64,000 bases of DNA from Pycnococcus provasolii (lineage: Eukaryota > Chlorophyta > Pseudoscourfieldiophyceae > Pseudoscourfieldiales): positions 248,001-312,000 of the forward strand of contig CP150549.1 in NCBI GenBank assembly GCA_049487715.1, in the 5' to 3' direction. A program made the position numbers and the translations under genes. Each line of letters begins with the position of its first letter. The stretch's first letter is position 1. The notes under the pieces were generated by a model. The model ran no database searches. It was not told the origin of the DNA and worked only from the letters and a program-made list of their open reading frames with translations. Below, piece after piece: positions 9,601-18,600 of the stretch.

Positions 9601-11155
9601 GGTTGAAAACTTTGGGTGCACCATCAATGCCGAGGGCTTCATTGGATATGGCATGCGCGTCGACGGTCTCATGGAAAAGGTTCGCGACGAAGTGAGTCTT
9701 GACAACCTGAGCCGCATGCTTGTGGACGTGCAGTTGGATACGTCTAAAATGCTGGACAACCTCCTGTCCCCGCACCAGCGCTCCATGTTGGACATTGTTT
9801 ACCTGAACGACGCCGAGGGGCGCGACAAGTACAATGCCATCATGTGCGAGAGGATCAACCCGATGGAATTGGCGGAAATCTACATGGACAAGGGTGAGAA
9901 CGAGAACGAGCTCAAGCAGGTTCTGGGCGACACATACAATGCATGGGATCTTTCTGATGATGAGGTTGTCATCATGGGTCAGAAAGGTATTCTGCTTTGC
10001 TCTCCAAAATGGCAGAAATTCGAGTCGATTATTGTCACCTACCTGTCGATTATGATTCGCAACCTCTTCATGAGGTCTCTGTTCCAGAGAGCAAGCATTC
10101 TCATCGATGGTCTCAAGACTGTTCGCGAACAGATAGACAATTACGAGTCCAATCCGAATTCCATCGGAATGATTCGTAACTCGCTCTCAGAATTCAGCGC
10201 CGACATCATCCTTCTGGATGAAGTGCAGAGCTATCTCTTTGAGTCGCTTGCACTCATTCAGATTCCGGAGGAGCCGACCGACGCTGGATGTCGCTCACTC
10301 TACAAAATCCTTCATCTCCAGCAAAGTCTTGGGAGGCTCTCGCGTCGTATCTCAGACCAGAAGAAGACTATCGAGGGTGCTCGAGGTGAGGTGCAGGCTC
10401 TTCGCAATATGGCGGACACGGTTGCTGAGACGAGGCAGTTTCGCGTCACCGAAAGCTCGGTGTCAAACACGAAGAACCTCGAGGATGTGTTCCGGTCGAA
10501 CGAGCGCGCGAGTGCCTCACTCGACATCATGCAAACTGTGCTGGCGGGTTCTCTCGCCTTTGATATCCTCGACCGTCTGCACGGCCTCTACCTCTCGATC
10601 GCGCCTGACATCAAGTGGGCGAATGATTCGTTTCGGCCCATCTACAACACACCGCTCGCGTACTTCTTCCTTAACATGATCTGGTGGGGAGTTATCGGCG
10701 GCTTCATCCAGTGGCTGATGGGTTACATCTCCGACATCTCGTCTGGCGTGCTTTCACTGCGATACAAGCTCAATACGAAGATCGATATGGTTGGCCTACG
10801 CGAGTATCTCGCGTCGAAGAACATCGAAGTTGAGGACATCGACTCGGACAAGCGCAACTACATCAAGAAGTACACGTGGGACGAGGCGGCTGATGACAAA
10901 TGGCAGGGCACGCCGCCGAAGATTGAGATGACCATCGACGAGAAGTACGCCTTCATCCTCAGCGTTTTCATCCAGGTGAATACGAAAACCTCGAAGATTC
11001 GTCAGCGAGAAATGAACCAGCTATTCTTCGATGAGCTGCGCGACTACGATGTGATTGACTCCGCCATTCAAGGTTTGGAAGATTGCATCGTTGACACGAA
11101 CCTCATTTTTGAAGAAGAAGAAGAGAAGCAAGAACTTGAGAAATTAGACGAATGA
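6644..11155 (+). CDS. Large unrecognised protein with two C-terminal membrane helices
   Basis: 1503 residues from the ATG at 6644; the frame extends upstream without an ATG. A run of ten Asn follows the start. Residues ~160-360 are disordered, rich in Gln, Pro and Ala, with 12 or so copies of a GAPPYA-APMQPLG unit. Acidic stretches lie near 605-625 and 785-830. From ~620 onward the protein is globular and non-repetitive. A helical region at ~1130-1290 leads into two hydrophobic segments at ~1292-1319 and ~1336-1363, and the cytosolic tail is acidic. Long stacked helices before paired C-terminal membrane helices resemble CorA or RMD1-type architecture, but I see no GMN motif and cannot name the family. 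The globular part looks like a conserved protist family. Confidence 0.8.
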   Translation: MANNNNNNNNNNGLVPGSNGGGGRRVLVARLEENETPINTFHTAPSHARPDDMLAGRVEDEHAAVQGYGQRRNTNLNSNQPAQTNTNGVAELGIAAPPVVDLNWDSARPGAPTPDRAARIDSQEERGVGIDRPQLDRRFEDEPQASAQAPNLQGSPLRQPQVLQQQQQQPYARGPSMSGVPSHEAQVQRQPAYERGPNVPAEPPHAAAPVQPLGAPPRTAMQPFGAPPYAAAPVQPLGAPPHAAMQPLGAPPYAPAPMQPLGAPPYAPAPMQPLGGAPPYAAAPVQPLGGAPPYAPAPMQPLGAPPYAAAPMQPLGGAPPHAAAPVQPLGAPPYAAASVQPQPNVSGAPVVHETQLPQTLGTETHQQQQRNIGPEPTLTYTGPAPPLRAQQRNAHANNETLSTTAEDVFHAAAQAMTIEARRADSNTSRESGSANNVAPIGVTDHAQPSASSMTPTVPSAPQTEPAQFARDTMSATRPSQFASADADPSTVAVSQRGKTVKFGGEESPDHLQDGSKWKLIQNQVKRMGVEHRVKHGKADFGDLVMYNVLKARLTQEAEEKGLRPDPSLNDLQNKIEAALARQNLQRKLRDLRVENQKGSRKGMSRVAGVKEKEEEGEEDEDVEDEEMSEDRLKLLYLVSRYSKTSPDGEDDVYMRKTSLLVLIYEGIVEGIFGYDYAPATVLVGGRRVFMNITQEGNDDIDHLRSSGYLSALKLSSKKFAATIALRVTNVGKKYIEKHTTEEMREEVDNVVFLPDSERNPEDLLLVRWVSFHTEEDAHDKTPRNSTEDESPDENAGFSGGEKASPKGNGGDGDAGDGDEDGDDGEEEGHGKFQLWCEGDPNFTKDSTITEIENVSYVSSPYVPKVLRRWGRPVSDNSHQTSQLENAESNIKDELDETLTLNNVHLVMAEWIPMGANQIVSLNDKLGSLDRVQGGFFTSVIDDEPDAFDFRGQSEGLSEVDILDFDEMGYVNFEAEIHFPEEDGIIQVENFGCTINAEGFIGYGMRVDGLMEKVRDEVSLDNLSRMLVDVQLDTSKMLDNLLSPHQRSMLDIVYLNDAEGRDKYNAIMCERINPMELAEIYMDKGENENELKQVLGDTYNAWDLSDDEVVIMGQKGILLCSPKWQKFESIIVTYLSIMIRNLFMRSLFQRASILIDGLKTVREQIDNYESNPNSIGMIRNSLSEFSADIILLDEVQSYLFESLALIQIPEEPTDAGCRSLYKILHLQQSLGRLSRRISDQKKTIEGARGEVQALRNMADTVAETRQFRVTESSVSNTKNLEDVFRSNERASASLDIMQTVLAGSLAFDILDRLHGLYLSIAPDIKWANDSFRPIYNTPLAYFFLNMIWWGVIGGFIQWLMGYISDISSGVLSLRYKLNTKIDMVGLREYLASKNIEVEDIDSDKRNYIKKYTWDEAADDKWQGTPPKIEMTIDEKYAFILSVFIQVNTKTSKIRQREMNQLFFDELRDYDVIDSAIQGLEDCIVDTNLIFEEEEEKQELEKLDE
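7255..7665 (+). repeat. Proline/glutamine-rich tandem repeats in coding sequence
   Basis: Tandem 36-45 bp units encode GAPPYAPAPMQPLG-like peptides. The units alternate between APPYAPAPM, APPYAAAPV and APPHAAAPV variants, and an extra Gly codon is present in some. This is in-frame minisatellite DNA inside the disordered N-terminal part of the large membrane protein. Confidence 0.85.
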
Positions 11156-11249
11156 ATCGTTCATCGCGAACTACCTAATGTTTTGTTTTACCTATATGTT
11201 ACCTTGTATTTCTACCTTTTGGAAAGAATCTTTACTATATTTACTTCTT

Positions 11250-13142
11250 TTAGTACTCGCATGGTGGCAGGAGTTCCCAGCCGCATGGCTTGAGCGCAGG
11301 CAAGTCCCGTGCCGCGGCATTCATGCGCGCAATCATGTCAGCCAGCGTGACAAGCAGCTCCGATTTTGCTTGGCGCGTGGAAGGAAATTGTTGGGTGTAC
11401 GTTCCCTCCGTTGGTGGCATCGGTAACGTCGGCAGCTTAAAGCTTGTATCAGCGGCGGTGAACTTGCGCTTGTCCCATGCCCAAACCAAATTTCCTTGAG
11501 CATCCTTGAGCTCCGTTCCCCACGTGTAGTGGTACATGCACGCATCGTCGGCAGTATCGTCCGCAGGCGGCTGCGCGATGAGGACAGTGGAGCCACGGTC
11601 CTGCTGCTGAACCTTAAGTCCCACGGACGCAGCCGCCGCACTCCACGCGTACATTTCACGTACCCAGCCGAGTGTTTGCTTGATATGTGGCGTGTCCTCA
11701 ATCGCCTTTGTGAATGCCTGCCACAAGGGTGTCACCTTCGCCCACCCCTCGTGAGTGAGGATAACAGGCGCTGGTCCGCTCGCGTATACATCCTGAATGT
11801 TCTCTGGCAGCTTGATATCTCCGGCGATCCGCGCCATGTCGCGAAGTTTCGACTCCAGTCCGCCGTACATCGGATTGATGTAGTCGTAGTGAAAGCAGAT
11901 TCCATCATATTCTGCGAGAGCCGCACGTACCTTGATGCTTGGGAAGGGGCGAATGACGATGTAGTCCGACTCACCAAGGAGGATGTAGCGGAACCGGCGG
12001 CTATCGCGACTGTGCATGAGCCACTTTCGAAACGCATCTGGGCGATCGGCGACGGGAAATTCGCACCACGTGTCGCACGCAACATGCAGAGGATTCACTC
12101 GAACTGTCGGTACTTCGCGCATGAGCGCGTCGTAGTTGCGACGGTGCAAGATGCGAGTAAATCCTCCGAGGAATGATGCGTCGTCAGCGTTGGCGCGGCG
12201 CTTCGCGGCAAGGTACGAGTGGTAAAGTGAGCGTGTCTGGATGTTCACGTACGGCGAACCATTCGACGTGATCACAAAGTGCAGAGCGTCAGCTCCTCCT
12301 TCGCCATCGAACGCTTCCGCGAATGTCTCATCCACGCTTTCGGACGCTTCTGCAGACGACGACGACGACGACGACGAAGACGACGACGACTTTTGCTTCA
12401 CCTGCGGCGGTGCTGTGACGATCGTACCGCTCGTCCACATGACGTGCTCGCCTGTTTCGCGTACTTCAGCCTTGCGCGGATCGTCGATCCGCTTCAGCCA
12501 GCATGATCCTTGCGAGCTTGAGCACTTGTCTCGATGTCCGCAGTATACCCACGTGTTGCATCCTGCGTCGCCGTTTAGCGCGAGGTGTTGTTCGCACGTC
12601 GCGCGGCAAGCCTGCGCGTTAGGTTGTACGTTCCGCGTGCCGTCCATGACGAGTGCACCCCATAGCTCGACTCCATCGGCGCCGTCCTTGCCTTGCAGCC
12701 TTGTGTCGAGTGACGTCGCCGTCTGCCTCTTCTGCCCCTCGCCCTGTTCTTCTCGCCTTTTCATTTTCTGCACGCTTTCCAGCGTCGCTCGCGCCCTCGT
12801 TTCGAACGGCGCCTTGGCGAGAGCGGATCTTCTCGGCGTGGCACCACGTTGTGCTAAACTTTTGGCCGCGAAACTGTCACTACTTGAGAGGCCTAATCTG
12901 ACATCATTATATTTAGAGACTTGTAAGGCGAAGGCGGAGTAGGCCAGGTAGGCCGACATTAAGGTGATGAAAATCAAAAGAACAGGCCACGGCCGAATAC
13001 CAGAACCAGCACGAGGAGCAGAAACACCTCCACCACCACCACCACCACTAGGAGCACCACCACCAGGATCACCACCAGGATCACCACTAGGAGCACCGTG
13101 CAAGCGCCTACTAGAAGGCTGAGATCGCACACGCGACGGCAT
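11250..13142 (-). CDS. HPAT-like hydroxyproline O-arabinosyltransferase (GT95), type II membrane protein
   Basis: 630 residues from the ATG at 13142; the frame upstream has only a TTG. A Gly/Pro-rich cytosolic N-terminus precedes one signal-anchor helix at ~52-75 (WPVLLIFITLMSAYLAYSAF), giving type II Golgi topology. A Cys-rich stretch at ~155-215 (CRATC, CNTWVYC, CWLKRID) looks like a PAN/apple-type module. A poly-Ser linker follows. The catalytic region at ~285-600 carries FLGGFTRILH, a DxD-like ESDYIVI, and LGWVREMYAWSAAAA, matching plant HPAT/RDN1 enzymes that add arabinose to hydroxyproline. Peptidyl-serine galactosyltransferase (SGT1) is a related alternative. It converges with the preceding gene (94 bp) and shares a divergent promoter with the Cnx1-like gene. 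Confidence 0.83.
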   Translation of the reverse strand: MPSRVRSQPSSRRLHGAPSGDPGGDPGGGAPSGGGGGGGVSAPRAGSGIRPWPVLLIFITLMSAYLAYSAFALQVSKYNDVRLGLSSSDSFAAKSLAQRGATPRRSALAKAPFETRARATLESVQKMKRREEQGEGQKRQTATSLDTRLQGKDGADGVELWGALVMDGTRNVQPNAQACRATCEQHLALNGDAGCNTWVYCGHRDKCSSSQGSCWLKRIDDPRKAEVRETGEHVMWTSGTIVTAPPQVKQKSSSSSSSSSSSSAEASESVDETFAEAFDGEGGADALHFVITSNGSPYVNIQTRSLYHSYLAAKRRANADDASFLGGFTRILHRRNYDALMREVPTVRVNPLHVACDTWCEFPVADRPDAFRKWLMHSRDSRRFRYILLGESDYIVIRPFPSIKVRAALAEYDGICFHYDYINPMYGGLESKLRDMARIAGDIKLPENIQDVYASGPAPVILTHEGWAKVTPLWQAFTKAIEDTPHIKQTLGWVREMYAWSAAAASVGLKVQQQDRGSTVLIAQPPADDTADDACMYHYTWGTELKDAQGNLVWAWDKRKFTAADTSFKLPTLPMPPTEGTYTQQFPSTRQAKSELLVTLADMIARMNAAARDLPALKPCGWELLPPCEY

Positions 13143-13278
13143 GGCAAGTTTCGCAAGATTCGCGCGGAAGAGAATGAAAGAAATTCCAGGGAGGTGGTGG
13201 GCAAGGGGCAGCAACGACGGATCCCCAACCAGGCGAGGCCTACCACTATGGTCGTCTCCCCTTCCTCAATCCCCATCC

Positions 13279-13320
13279 GGGTTAGGGTTTTAGGGCTGTA
13301 CTAGGGTTACCCTTAGGGTT
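13279..13320. promoter_or_regulatory. TTAGGG-type motif in divergent promoter
   Basis: Several TTAGGG/GGGTTA words cluster between the HPAT start (13142) and the Cnx1 start (13392), about 100-140 bp from each. The same kind of cluster recurs upstream of six other genes in the window, so it is proposed as a telo-box-like promoter element. Confidence 0.5.
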
Positions 13321-13391
13321 ATTACGTGTGGCCCTCCCCCCCTGTTTGTTGCTCCGTTTGTTTTCCCGAAGCAGGCGAGCGAGGCCTGGGA

Positions 13392-15620
13392 ATGGCGGGC
13401 AGCTCCTCCTCCTCCGACGACGACGTCCCGCTCGCCAAGCGTGGCGGCGCATCCAAGGCAGCGACCGTGTCCTCCTCCGCGCTGTCGCTCGAGGACGCCG
13501 TGCGCGACGTCACCGCAGTCGCGACCGCCATCGCCCAGCAATACAGCCCGCAGCCGTACGTGCACGAATACGCCGACCTCACGCGCTCAACCACGTGCGC
13601 ACCCACGCCGGGAGCGAAGCCGCGACGAAGACTCGTCGGACGCTCGCGAATCCTCGCGCAGGATGTTATCGCCAAGCGCCCGATGCCCGCCACGAAGACG
13701 TCCATACGCGACGGATATGCCGTGGCTTCATCACAGGGAACGAAAGTAAGGAGGCTCACGGACGTGCGCAGCTACGCAGCGAGAGGCGAGGAATTTGCAC
13801 ACGCTGCGAACGCGAGCATTCAACCTGACGAGACGGCGTACGTCGCAACGGGAGCACCTGTGCCGAAGGGCGCGGACGCTGTCGTCATGCAGGAAAAGGC
13901 GAGCGAGCTCAACTTGGGTGGAAGCAAGCACATTAAGCTCTTTGCGGCGCCAACGCCGAACATGAATGTGCGCGGAACGGGAAGCGACTTCAACGCGTCC
14001 GACGTCCTGCTTCGCCGAGGAGAACTGCTCGACTCGCATGCCGTTCTCACGTGCTGCGCTGCAGGGTACGCCAAGGTGACGGTGCACTCCATGCTAACGG
14101 TATGGGTGATGAGCACAGGAAACGAGCTCGTTGACCCGGTCGCCGACGACAATTCGGCGGCGGCGGCGGCGGCGGCGGCGGCGAAGGGAAGGCCAAGAAA
14201 GTCGAATGGTAACGCCCAACGCGACGGCAACGACGATGGCTGCGTTTACGACGCAAATCGACCTGCCATCGTCAACCTTCTCATACACGAGTGCTGCGAG
14301 GTGCTCGACGCAGGAATTGTGCCCGACGATCAGCGCGCGCTGATGGATATCATCAAGCAAGCTTACGACAGCGACGACGTCGGTCTGGTCGTGACGACGG
14401 GAGGTGCCAGCGTCGGCGAGCGCGACCACGTGCGTGCGGCGGTGGAGGCGGTGGGAAGCAAGCGTGGAGGATGGGAATGTGGCGGGACAAGTCAGATCTG
14501 GCGTTTTGAGAAAGTTCATATGAAACCGGGGAAGCCGACGGGATTCGCTACGCTCAGCCGTGGATCGGAAAAGCGCCCGCTGCTCGTGCTCAGCCTTCCT
14601 GGCAATCCCGCGAGCGCGATGACCACAGCTCATCTCCTCGCAATTCCGTGCGTCAGGGCATTAGCACGCCGCGCAGCGTGGTGCATTCACCACCCGCGCG
14701 CGCAAGTGTACCTTGGCGGCGACGTCAAGCTCGATGCCGAACGACCCGAGTACATGCGTGCGACTCTGCGTGCAGCAACCTCCAGTGAAGCAGCGCATTC
14801 TGGGATTCCCGAGGGCGCTTTCGTCGCGGATGTTACGGGCAGACAGGTGAGCAGCCGACCTCAAAGTATGGTACGCGCGGCTGCGCTTCTCGAGCTGCCG
14901 CCGGCTGAACGCGACGTGACTTCCATGCCAGCTGGCACCAGAGTCACGGCACTGCTTCTTGCGGCACCGGCTTTCGCAGAGGGAAGCGAGCAGCCGCCCA
15001 GCACGGCAACGATGAGCGCGCGTGACGTGGTCAAGCGGTCAAGTGGTGTTGGCAGTGGTCACGTCGAATGCGCGCCGAGCAGGAGCACCGTCGTGCCATT
15101 TGCTGCGATTGTTTGCATCGGTGACGCTCTAGGGGACTCGAAGGGCTTCGAGTGGTGGCTCGATTCTTGCGCAACTGTCGCCGCGAGAACGCTCAAGGCG
15201 AACGGTATGAAGAATGTGCTTAAGATGGGCGTACTCATGAGATCTCCAAGCGACGCGGCGGACGACCTTTTGGCAGAGCTACGCACACTCGAGCGTATCC
15301 GCGCCTGCCGTCTTGTGGTGGTGATCGGACCATGCTCGCTCGGACGTACGAATGGCACGCCTCTAAGTCGGACCGCACTCGCATCCGATGCTGTGTCAAG
15401 CGCATGTGGACGATGTGAGCTCAAGGCTGTATCGAGGTCGATGCGACAGGCGATCCGCGAAGCAACTGGCAATCCAAATGCCGCGAGCCTGTCACAAGCT
15501 GGCGTGTACGTCTTCCGTGAGAGTCCAGAGTCAGATCAACCGCCGATTTGGGTTTGTGCACTCGAGGAGAAGGAGGAGACTATTAAAGCTGCTCTAGGAA
15601 ATTTGTTGAATATTATGTAA
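13392..15620 (+). CDS. Cnx1/gephyrin-type molybdenum cofactor protein, MoeA (E) domain plus degenerate MogA (G) domain
   Basis: 742 residues from the ATG at 13392. The E domain (MoeA-like, ~1-550) is intact: SIRDGYAV, ATGAPVPKGADAVVM, STGNELV, TTGGASVGERDH, MKPGKPTGFA and LPGNPASA, the residues used for molybdate insertion into molybdopterin. A run of nine Ala codons interrupts the third subdomain near residue 256. Residues ~570-742 align in layout with the MogA-like G domain, in the plant E-then-G order, but the expected TxGGTG...RDxTPE nucleotide loop is replaced by VIGPCSLGRTNGTPLSR. The G domain therefore looks catalytically dead. If so, another protein must adenylylate molybdopterin. Cytosolic location is expected. 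Confidence 0.87.
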   Translation: MAGSSSSSDDDVPLAKRGGASKAATVSSSALSLEDAVRDVTAVATAIAQQYSPQPYVHEYADLTRSTTCAPTPGAKPRRRLVGRSRILAQDVIAKRPMPATKTSIRDGYAVASSQGTKVRRLTDVRSYAARGEEFAHAANASIQPDETAYVATGAPVPKGADAVVMQEKASELNLGGSKHIKLFAAPTPNMNVRGTGSDFNASDVLLRRGELLDSHAVLTCCAAGYAKVTVHSMLTVWVMSTGNELVDPVADDNSAAAAAAAAAKGRPRKSNGNAQRDGNDDGCVYDANRPAIVNLLIHECCEVLDAGIVPDDQRALMDIIKQAYDSDDVGLVVTTGGASVGERDHVRAAVEAVGSKRGGWECGGTSQIWRFEKVHMKPGKPTGFATLSRGSEKRPLLVLSLPGNPASAMTTAHLLAIPCVRALARRAAWCIHHPRAQVYLGGDVKLDAERPEYMRATLRAATSSEAAHSGIPEGAFVADVTGRQVSSRPQSMVRAAALLELPPAERDVTSMPAGTRVTALLLAAPAFAEGSEQPPSTATMSARDVVKRSSGVGSGHVECAPSRSTVVPFAAIVCIGDALGDSKGFEWWLDSCATVAARTLKANGMKNVLKMGVLMRSPSDAADDLLAELRTLERIRACRLVVVIGPCSLGRTNGTPLSRTALASDAVSSACGRCELKAVSRSMRQAIREATGNPNAASLSQAGVYVFRESPESDQPPIWVCALEEKEETIKAALGNLLNIM

Positions 15621-15694
15621 GAATGGTTGATAATACCAAAACATTTGTGAAAAGTAAATATACAATGTGATTGTCAAATACAAGATAATATTGA

Positions 15695-18600
15695 TCATTT
15701 TGCTCCACCTCCACCTCCTCTTCCCACTCCTCGACCGCCTCCTCTGCTGCTGCGCGCAGCGCTGAAGGCGGCGCTCAAATCTGCAGCCGGGTGCGTGTGC
15801 GTCATGCCCAGGCTTCCAGCCGGACTATGGCGTGTGCGTGACCCGCTCGCAAAGTCCTGTCCCATTGTCGGTGCCGACGATTCTGCTCGGAGCATGCCAC
15901 CTGAAGCCGTGGTTGGCAACGTGTAGTATGGAGCAGCAAGAGATCGAGCCGCCTCCCCAATCTGCTCCTCGCTCTGCGCACGGTATTGCTCCAAGAGACC
16001 CGTGAGACGTTCTTCCCACTCAGAAACCGCGCGCTGGTGACGAAGCAGGGAATCCGATAGCTCGAACATGGCGTGATTGGCGGCGGATCGCGCCGACGGC
16101 GTTGTTGCCAGGCTGCTATTTTCACCACTCCACTCCTCGAGCCTCAAGGCGAGTGCCTCGGTCGTCGCCTCGAGGCTTAGTATGTCTTGTTGCAGCGCAG
16201 ACATGCGCTCGCGCACGCCACGCCTAAACTCGTACTTCTCGAGTGGCGATCCCGTAGCCGCGTTTCGGTCGAATAAATCGCCAAGGCGCTGCAGTCGGCC
16301 AGCGCCTGATCGTATCGCGCGACGCGTTGACGTAATGAGAGCTGCCATCGACGCGTACGACGGAACCTTGGCACTGCCATGCCCCGCTGATGTGGACGCC
16401 ACCGGAGTGGCAGCGGCGCCTGAGCGCAATTCGTCGTGTCGCTGCAATGCGGATGGTGTCGCGAGCGCGCTAGCGAGCTTCTCTTCTCGAGCAGCGAGGC
16501 TTGCCTCACGCTTCATGAGCGCCTTTGCAAGATTTTCGAGTTCCTTTCCCTTGTTACGGTGCTCGTTCTCATTCTCGGCTTGGCGCTCGTTTAATGCTCG
16601 TCGGTCTCTCTCGAGATCAGCACGATCTCGGTCGACATTCATCCTCAGCTCGCGTGACTTCTGCTCGACATCAGCGGCGCTCGCTATCATGCGGTCCGCC
16701 GCATCCGTGCGACGTTTCAAGTCAGCCTCAGCCTGCAAAGCAGCATTTTTGCGATGCTCGAAGCCAGCTTCCTCGCTCGAATACTCTGCAATTCTCGCCT
16801 TTGCGTCGCGTTCCATCGCGGAAATTGACTCCTCGCGAGCATCCAAATTTAAAAGTTTGCGTTCGCACTCCTGCCTTCGCGCCTCCATCTCAGCTTCTTG
16901 TCGTACACGAGCCTGATCTCTTTCCTGCTGGATGGCATTTTGCGTCTTGAGGCGCTCCTCCAAAACTGCAACTGCAGCCTCCTTCTCGGACAAGCGGTTG
17001 CGCAGGGCATCTAGCTGAGATTTCAGCTCTTCAGACGTGCTCAATTCCTTATTCTGCAATGCCCTTACTTCCATTTCGCGATCCTTGACTTCCTTCCTTC
17101 GTACCTCCAGTTCCTCCCGTGCACGAGATAGAGCAGAATGGCCTTGTTCAATGTCAGTCAACGCCTTCGCCTTCGCCTCCTCAAATTCTCTGCGCTCACG
17201 CTCAACCTCCTCCTCCCGTCGCATTAAGATCGACTCGCGGCTTCGCAACGTCGACTGCACGGCATTCAACTGTCCCGATTCGCTTTCGATCGAGCGCTCG
17301 CGTTGATCGATTTGGCTCACCTTCGATTCGACGTCACGAAGAGCTCGCTCTGCGTCGTCAACTTGCTTTCTCAGGTCGGCAAGTCTCGCCTCAACCAGAG
17401 ACGTTTCAGCTCGTGCACGCTCGAGCTCGCCTCGCTGAGCAGAAAGACCAGCCTCGCCTTCGCTAAGTTTCGACATGCACTCATTCATCTCGCGCTCACG
17501 ACGAGCAATCTCTGCCACTCGCGCTTCTATGCTAGCAGATTGACGCTCCACCTCTCGGCGTCGTGCGTCGAGCGAAGCACTCTGCTCCGCCGCCGCAGCA
17601 GCGGCATCGCGCGCAGCTGCTTCGCGGCGGGCTGCCGTCTCCTCCCGAGATTTTGCCTCGTCCATGCGGCGTTTTGCTTCCGCAGCCTCCCTCCTTGCCT
17701 CCGAAGCACCCTCCCGGGCGGCAGCCTCAGCCTGCTCGATTTCGTACATTTTCCGCTCACGAGTTGCGATATTTGCCTCGCGCCGGTCGAGCTGCTCACG
17801 CTCGCGCTGAAGCTCTCCCTGCCGGGTTGCATTCTGTGCCTGTCCAGCCTCAAGCATGCGCTGCTTGGACGTCAAATCGCCCTCGCGCATCTCGAGACTT
17901 GACTCGATCGTGGAAATGCGCAATTCTTTCTCTCCCAGCTCCTTCGCTTTGTGCTTTACGTCCTGCATCATGGTCTCTGCCGAGCGCTTTAGTTCCTCGT
18001 ACTGGGAAATGCGCTGCTCGATTTGCTCAGAGGTGGTCTGCAGGGAGTCCAGTTTTGCCTTCGCAAGCTCACTACTTTTCAACTTGTCTCGCATAGTGGC
18101 CTCGACTTCCTCAAGGGTTTTCTCGATCTTGCGCTGCTCCTCAAGCTTCGCCGCTACGCGGATCTCAATCTCCCTCAGCCTTCCCTCGCCATCCTTGCTT
18201 ACGCTCTCGAACGTGCTCTTTGCGTGTTCCTCGCGACTTGCTATCTCTATCTCGCGACGGCTCAGTGCAGCCTCACGCTCTGCGAATGCCGCGCGTTCTT
18301 GCTGAAGTTGCCGCGATGCATCCGCCAAGCTCTGCTCCTTCGCGGCAACCTTCGCCTGAAGTGCACTGGATTCTTCGCTTTGCTTCTCCTTCTGCCGAGA
18401 GATCGTCGCCTCGACAGCCTTTTCGAGATCCTTTTATTAAGTGCGTGTGCGTGTGTGCGTGCATTGATTTAGTTAGTGCTCGTTCTAGTACGCACCACAG
18501 GTGGTCTAGAGGGAGTCTTCTTACCTTCAGTTTGGACATTCGTGTATCAAGGTCTTTCTGCCGAGAGTCAAAATCGGCCTGCGCCTTCTCGACGGCTGCC

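Noticed and set aside
16077-16916. Ser/Arg/Ala-rich plus-strand frames over the giant coiled-coil gene (also 17856-18305, 22262-22903 and others)
   Set aside because: They are complements of Glu/Lys/Arg-rich coiled-coil codons and show no independent structure.
18273-18525. Read-through tail after MSKLK and the separate C-terminal end MQKE...RRA
   Set aside because: The frame after 18525 runs into a spliced intron with a consensus donor. The tail (VRRLPLDHLW) breaks the coiled coil.
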